This document shows positions 59,804-64,000 of a DNA stretch of 64,000 nt, in pieces. The position numbers and the translations under genes were made by a program. Numbering within the stretch: position 1 is the stretch's first letter; each line of letters opens with the position of its first letter. The stretch comes from Planctomycetota bacterium (GTDB lineage Bacteria; Planctomycetota; UBA8108; JACQVS01): assembly GCA_028280485.1 (NCBI GenBank), contig JANQLS010000101.1:1-64000 (forward strand). Reading direction: 5' to 3'. Under the pieces are notes generated by a model. It saw only the letters and a program-made list of their open reading frames with translations. It was not told the origin of the DNA and ran no database searches.

Positions 59804-61330
59804 TCAGGCTTTCACATCGAAGAAATCATCGTCTCCTTCAGACAATTCGCCTGAGCGGAAGGCGGTAATCAAGGCTTTAACGATCTCTTCATTAAAGGAC
59901 TTACCGGAAGTCTTCATGATTTCCATCAAGGCTTCTTTATCGTTGGGGGGAGGAGCAGTGCTGTCGTCGGGATGTTTGATCTGATCAAATTCGAAAGCCA
60001 AACCGAGGATTTGAGCCAGGGGATGGATTTCATCTCCCTTGATCCCTTCTGGAGAACCGGCACCATTCCAGCGTTCTTTTTGCTGAACGATAGCAGGGAG
60101 GATCTCTTCGATACCGGGCATCTCTTGGAGAAGCTGAGAGGCGTAGTGATTCTTACGGGTATCGAGAGTGAACGTTCCTTCTCGATCACGATCGGACAGA
60201 GGAATGGAGCCAATATCGTAAAGCATCCCGGCCAACCAGGCATTACGACAATCGTGGGTGTTCCAATTCAATTGTTTCGCCATACTCAAGCAGCATTTCG
60301 CCAAACGCTCGGCTCTGCCCTTGTGGTAGGGATCTCGCATTTCGATCGCAGCCACCAGGGTTCGGATCGAATTCCTAAAGATCTTCTCTGAGGCTCGAAT
60401 TTGCCTCAGGAGTTGCATCGTGGTGCCTAATTGCACGGCGACGGCTGAAGCCAGCTCGAGTTCTTCACTTTGAAATGCTTCGGGCTTTTGAGAGTTCGAA
60501 ATATAGACGACACCCAAATTTTTCCCGATTCCGGTAATCGGAACGCAAATGACAGAGCGAATCTTCTGCATGACGACACTCGCCATGGCGTTGTATCGAG
60601 CATCGAGTCCGGCGTCCGAGGTCAATACGGCACGACCTTGATCGAGGCAATCTCGAATGATCGTTCGAGAGACCCCTTCTCCTTGAGTCGAGTCATCCCG
60701 ATCGTAGCGACCGATGAGCTTGTAGGATTGGCTGGCCCCGTTTTCTTCTGCAGAATCGGAAGCGCGCACTTGGAAGATAAAGACGTTGTCGGCGTCGACA
60801 ACCTGTCCCAAGTGATTGGCGGCCAAGTTCAGGATTTTAGATAGGTTCGTCTCGGAGCCTACGATATGAGAAATCGCTAACAGCGCGGCGAGACGTCGGC
60901 TTTCGGCGCTTTCAGAGCTATCTTTGAGGGCAGCTCCAACTGGATTACCCGCACGGGTGAGCTGGAGAGTTTGCGTCGGATCAGCCGAGGGAGGTTGTCC
61001 TCCGTCGTCGACGATGATGTTTTCAGAGTCTTTAAAGCGAGCCTGGCGATCTTCGAATACGAGAACCGTATTACCGATTTGAATTTGGTCTCCGAAGCGA
61101 AGAACGACTTCGTCGATTTTTTCCGTGTTGACGAAAGTTCCATTACGACTTTCGAGGTCGCGGATGAAAAAGAGTTCGCCGATGTTGAAAACTTCAGCGT
61201 GTTGTCTGGAGGCTCCTTGATCTAAGACCTGGATAGCACCTCCACGATCACGTCCGATGGTGAGGGTTTCGTCGGCGATCTCGTAGATCTTACCCTTTTC
61301 ATTTCCAGTCTTTACACGAAGTACGGCCAT
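59804..61330 (-). CDS. FHA - GAF - degenerate HD-GYP-like protein
   Basis: LTIGRDRGGAIQVLDQGASRQHAEVF...RDLESRNGTFVN (FHA); GAF; AGMLYDIGSIPLSDRDREG and RWNGAGSPEGIKGDEIHPLAQIL. Confidence 0.85.
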   Translation of the reverse strand: MAVLRVKTGNEKGKIYEIADETLTIGRDRGGAIQVLDQGASRQHAEVFNIGELFFIRDLESRNGTFVNTEKIDEVVLRFGDQIQIGNTVLVFEDRQARFKDSENIIVDDGGQPPSADPTQTLQLTRAGNPVGAALKDSSESAESRRLAALLAISHIVGSETNLSKILNLAANHLGQVVDADNVFIFQVRASDSAEENGASQSYKLIGRYDRDDSTQGEGVSRTIIRDCLDQGRAVLTSDAGLDARYNAMASVVMQKIRSVICVPITGIGKNLGVVYISNSQKPEAFQSEELELASAVAVQLGTTMQLLRQIRASEKIFRNSIRTLVAAIEMRDPYHKGRAERLAKCCLSMAKQLNWNTHDCRNAWLAGMLYDIGSIPLSDRDREGTFTLDTRKNHYASQLLQEMPGIEEILPAIVQQKERWNGAGSPEGIKGDEIHPLAQILGLAFEFDQIKHPDDSTAPPPNDKEALMEIMKTSGKSFNEEIVKALITAFRSGELSEGDDDFFDVKA

Positions 61331-61691
61331 TCTAGTTCTCCGATTGGGAGGGCTTGATGATTCTTGTTGATGATTTGAACGTAAGTTACCGTTAACTCAG
61401 AGGTTCGTTGAGTTTATTCGGTGCTTGCGCGCTCGAGCTATGCAATCCTAAGCAACACCCGGGGGATGGATTGGTAGCCTGGGTTTCCAGGCGCTTCATA
61501 ATAAGGTGGATTTTAATCAATCGAGGCCAGTCTGGCAAAGGCTTCCCCTCATTTTGCCGAGCCTTATGGAGAGAAAAATCTTCCGAAAAGCCGATTTTTG
61601 TGATTATCGGTGCTTAAATGGACCCAAAGTCGTCGGCTACGCCTCTGAGCCGGTTCTTGGTATTGGGTACCGAAATAACCGTGAACAAAAG

Positions 61692-61835
61692 TTAAATAGC
61701 CCGGAGCGTAAGCGACGGGATCCAGCTAAAGTGCTTGGTGGGGGGAAACTAATTGCCTCAGCTATCCTGAAATACACGCTTAAGGGAAGTTTAACGTGAG
61801 GATGTATCCCGTCGCTTACGCTCCGGGCTAGTTAA
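61692..61835. repeat. Inverted-pair element, ends TAGCCCGGAGCGTAAGCGACGGGAT
   Basis: TTAAATAGCCCGGAGCGTAAGCGACGGGATCC ... GGATGTATCCCGTCGCTTACGCTCCGGGCTAGTTAA. Confidence 0.85.
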
Positions 61836-61839
61836 TGAA

Positions 61840-62571
61840 TCACGCAAACAACCCATCCACCATATGAACTTGCCGGTGAGCCCGTTGAGCTAAGTTTTCA
61901 TCGTGAGTTACGAGGATAAACGAAGCACCGGTGGTCTCATTGAGTTCCTGCATCAGCTGATGGATTTTTTCTCCGGTTTGGGTGTCGAGGTTCCCGGTCG
62001 GTTCGTCACAGAGGACCAGTTCTGGATCATTGAAGAGAGCGCGGGCGATTGCGGCTCGTTGACGCTCGCCACCCGAGAGCCGGGTGGGGGGAAACTCCCG
62101 TCGTTCACTGAGGCCCACCCGCTCTAAGAGATGGTCGGCCTTCTCGATGAGAGATTTATTTCGGCTGCGAAATTCAGAGCCCGAATATCGAATCATCGCG
62201 GGAAGTAAAACATTTTCGCGAACCGTCAAATCGGGAAGCAGATGATAAGCCTGAAAGACGAATCCTAATAGTTCGTTTCGGATGACCGCCTTTTCTTTCA
62301 GGTTGACACTGCAGAGATCCTTTCCGTGGAAGCGGTCGTTCGTTCCCTTGTAGATGATGTGACCACTCGATGCTTGATCGAGTAAGCCGATTAGATTGAG
62401 GAGGGTGCTCTTTCCTACGCCACTTTGACCCAATATCGCCAAGATTTCACCGCGGTACACTTTCAAATCAATCCCCTTCAAGACCGGAACGGACTGTTGA
62501 TTCAGGCGGTACTCTTTGGTGAGTTGCTTGATCTCGAGGATCAATTCAGGTTTCGCTTCAGTATTATTCAT
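61840..62571 (-). CDS. ABC transporter ATP-binding protein, LolD/MacB type
   Basis: ILGQSGVGKSTLLNLIGLLDQASSGHI, RLSGGERQRAAIARALFNDPELVLCDEPTGNLD. Confidence 0.93.
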   Translation of the reverse strand: MNNTEAKPELILEIKQLTKEYRLNQQSVPVLKGIDLKVYRGEILAILGQSGVGKSTLLNLIGLLDQASSGHIIYKGTNDRFHGKDLCSVNLKEKAVIRNELLGFVFQAYHLLPDLTVRENVLLPAMIRYSGSEFRSRNKSLIEKADHLLERVGLSERREFPPTRLSGGERQRAAIARALFNDPELVLCDEPTGNLDTQTGEKIHQLMQELNETTGASFILVTHDENLAQRAHRQVHMVDGLFA

Positions 62572-64000
62572 TATGAATGGCGACTATTGGATTTTTTCTC
62601 GCCGCCCAAATCGCGGGAACGAGACTCGCTAAAAGCCCGAAGACGATGGCTGGGAGAATACTCAAGATTACAGTGGTAAATTCTAATGACGTAGGGATTT
62701 TATCCATTAAGTACACCTCAGGATCGAAAAGAGTAGCTCCGGTGAGGCTGGAAATGAAATCGTGAACGGGATTGATGCACTCTAAGAAAATCGTTCCTGC
62801 GATCAATCCTAACACGGTGCCTACGATGGAGATGGTGACACCATTGATCATGAAGATCATGAGGATGTCCCGCGGCCTCGCCCCCAATGACATCAAGATT
62901 CCTGCATCTCGAGTCTTTTCGATCACAATCAGAACGAGCATCAAGAGAATGATGCAACTTGTAAAGATATTCAGCAGGGAAACCACAAAACCCATGATCC
63001 ATTTTTCAATCTCGACCGCTTGCAAAAAGTAGCGTTTAGAATCTCTCCACGTTCGTAGATGGTGGTTGATATAGGAGTCTTTATCTAAATTTGAATTGCG
63101 AATCGTCTTGTGGATTTTATCGATCAGTTCTGGGGAGTCAGCGAGGTTATAGTCCGTTAAGGAAATTCTCAGGCCATCGTAACACTCGTCGAATCCTTCG
63201 GGGCCACCGTAGGCATTTAAGAGTGTTTTCATTCGGTTGTTGTGAACTAAGAACACTTTGGAATCGACGTTAAAGTCCCCAGTTTTAAACGCGCCAGTAA
63301 CGATGAATTTTCCTTCGATCACTTCTTGGCTACCGGGTTTGATCGTCAGAAGGTGAACAATTTGACCGAGCTCTAAATTTCGACTCGTTAAAAATTGGAG
63401 CCCGACGACGATGGCAGAGTAATTGTGCTTTGAGAATGAACTACCGATATTGGGGTTGTAACGATTAAAGATCGTTTTTCTGAATTCGCGTGAAAAGAGT
63501 TCTACGCTTTCTTCCGAATTTACCGGAGTTCGTTCAGGGGTGTCGAGGATGGCTAAGGCTTGAGTGCTCGTGGCATTTTTAAATTCCCTCAAATCTTCCA
63601 AGCCTTCCCCTGCGGCAAGAATCGTTTCTAATTCCTGAGGACGAATGAGGAATTTCGGTAAGCTGGTGACACGGCTTTCGGCATCCGGATCAAGGCCTCT
63701 CAAGAAGCAGGGGTTGAATTTCCCGCTTCGGTACATCGCCAAGGCTTCGAGAAAAGGAGCCGTTTCAACCACCTCGGGGAGAGCATTGAGATTTTCTCGA
63801 AGCTCTTCGATCCCGCAAAGCCCCTGGGGAGCGGCGGTCCGGATAATCAGGTGAGATTCTGACTCACGAATCATCTCCTGTAAGCGTTCGATGTACCCTT
63901 CCATGATGCCCAGGACGGTCATCAGAGTAGCTACTCCAAACATGACGGCGATAATCGACAGGAGGGCTGTCGTTCGCTTTCTTAAGTAGCGGAAGCTGAT
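62564..64000 (-). CDS. ABC transporter permease, LolC/FtsX type (truncated by the window edge)
   Basis: Frame stays open to 64000 (ISFRYLRKRTTALLSIIAVMFGVATLMTVLGIMEG); C-terminal TMs typical of FtsX family. Confidence 0.9.
   Translation of the reverse strand: MSFRYLRKRTTALLSIIAVMFGVATLMTVLGIMEGYIERLQEMIRESESHLIIRTAAPQGLCGIEELRENLNALPEVVETAPFLEALAMYRSGKFNPCFLRGLDPDAESRVTSLPKFLIRPQELETILAAGEGLEDLREFKNATSTQALAILDTPERTPVNSEESVELFSREFRKTIFNRYNPNIGSSFSKHNYSAIVVGLQFLTSRNLELGQIVHLLTIKPGSQEVIEGKFIVTGAFKTGDFNVDSKVFLVHNNRMKTLLNAYGGPEGFDECYDGLRISLTDYNLADSPELIDKIHKTIRNSNLDKDSYINHHLRTWRDSKRYFLQAVEIEKWIMGFVVSLLNIFTSCIILLMLVLIVIEKTRDAGILMSLGARPRDILMIFMINGVTISIVGTVLGLIAGTIFLECINPVHDFISSLTGATLFDPEVYLMDKIPTSLEFTTVILSILPAIVFGLLASLVPAIWAARKNPIVAIHNE

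Overview
The 64 kb window looks like a bacterial chromosome segment, probably Planctomycetota (dockerin-like secreted enzymes, sulfatases, Ser/Thr kinases, atypical RNase HII); this lineage call is inference. Most of it is housekeeping: eno-ftsB, psd-pssA-folK-panC-ispE-spoVG, trmL, tdh-kbl, selA, priA, a complete bacillithiol operon (bshC-bshB1-bshA), a sensor/kinase signalling block, a Kef-type antiporter and a LolCDE-type ABC transporter. Most notable: (1) a selenocysteine tRNA gene (anticodon UCA, long variable arm) whose 5' half plus promoter flank is duplicated 2788 bp away, bracketing an AT-rich island of small orphan genes with no visible integrase; (2) a 166-bp, five-hairpin repeat present twice without indels, each copy directly upstream of a same-strand CDS, with stem-preserving changes; (3) several families of palindromic or inverted-pair intergenic repeats, some GTAG-headed like REP/REPIN elements, including one whose terminal repeats supply the TAG stop codons of two convergent genes; (4) signalling proteins that appear to have lost catalytic residues (a pseudo-kinase/pseudo-receiver pair and an HD-GYP-like domain); (5) SpoVG fused to a zinc ribbon and an acidic tail; (6) a near-complete inverted repeat that buries the trmL start codon. 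Product names come from reading motifs by eye; no database search was run.
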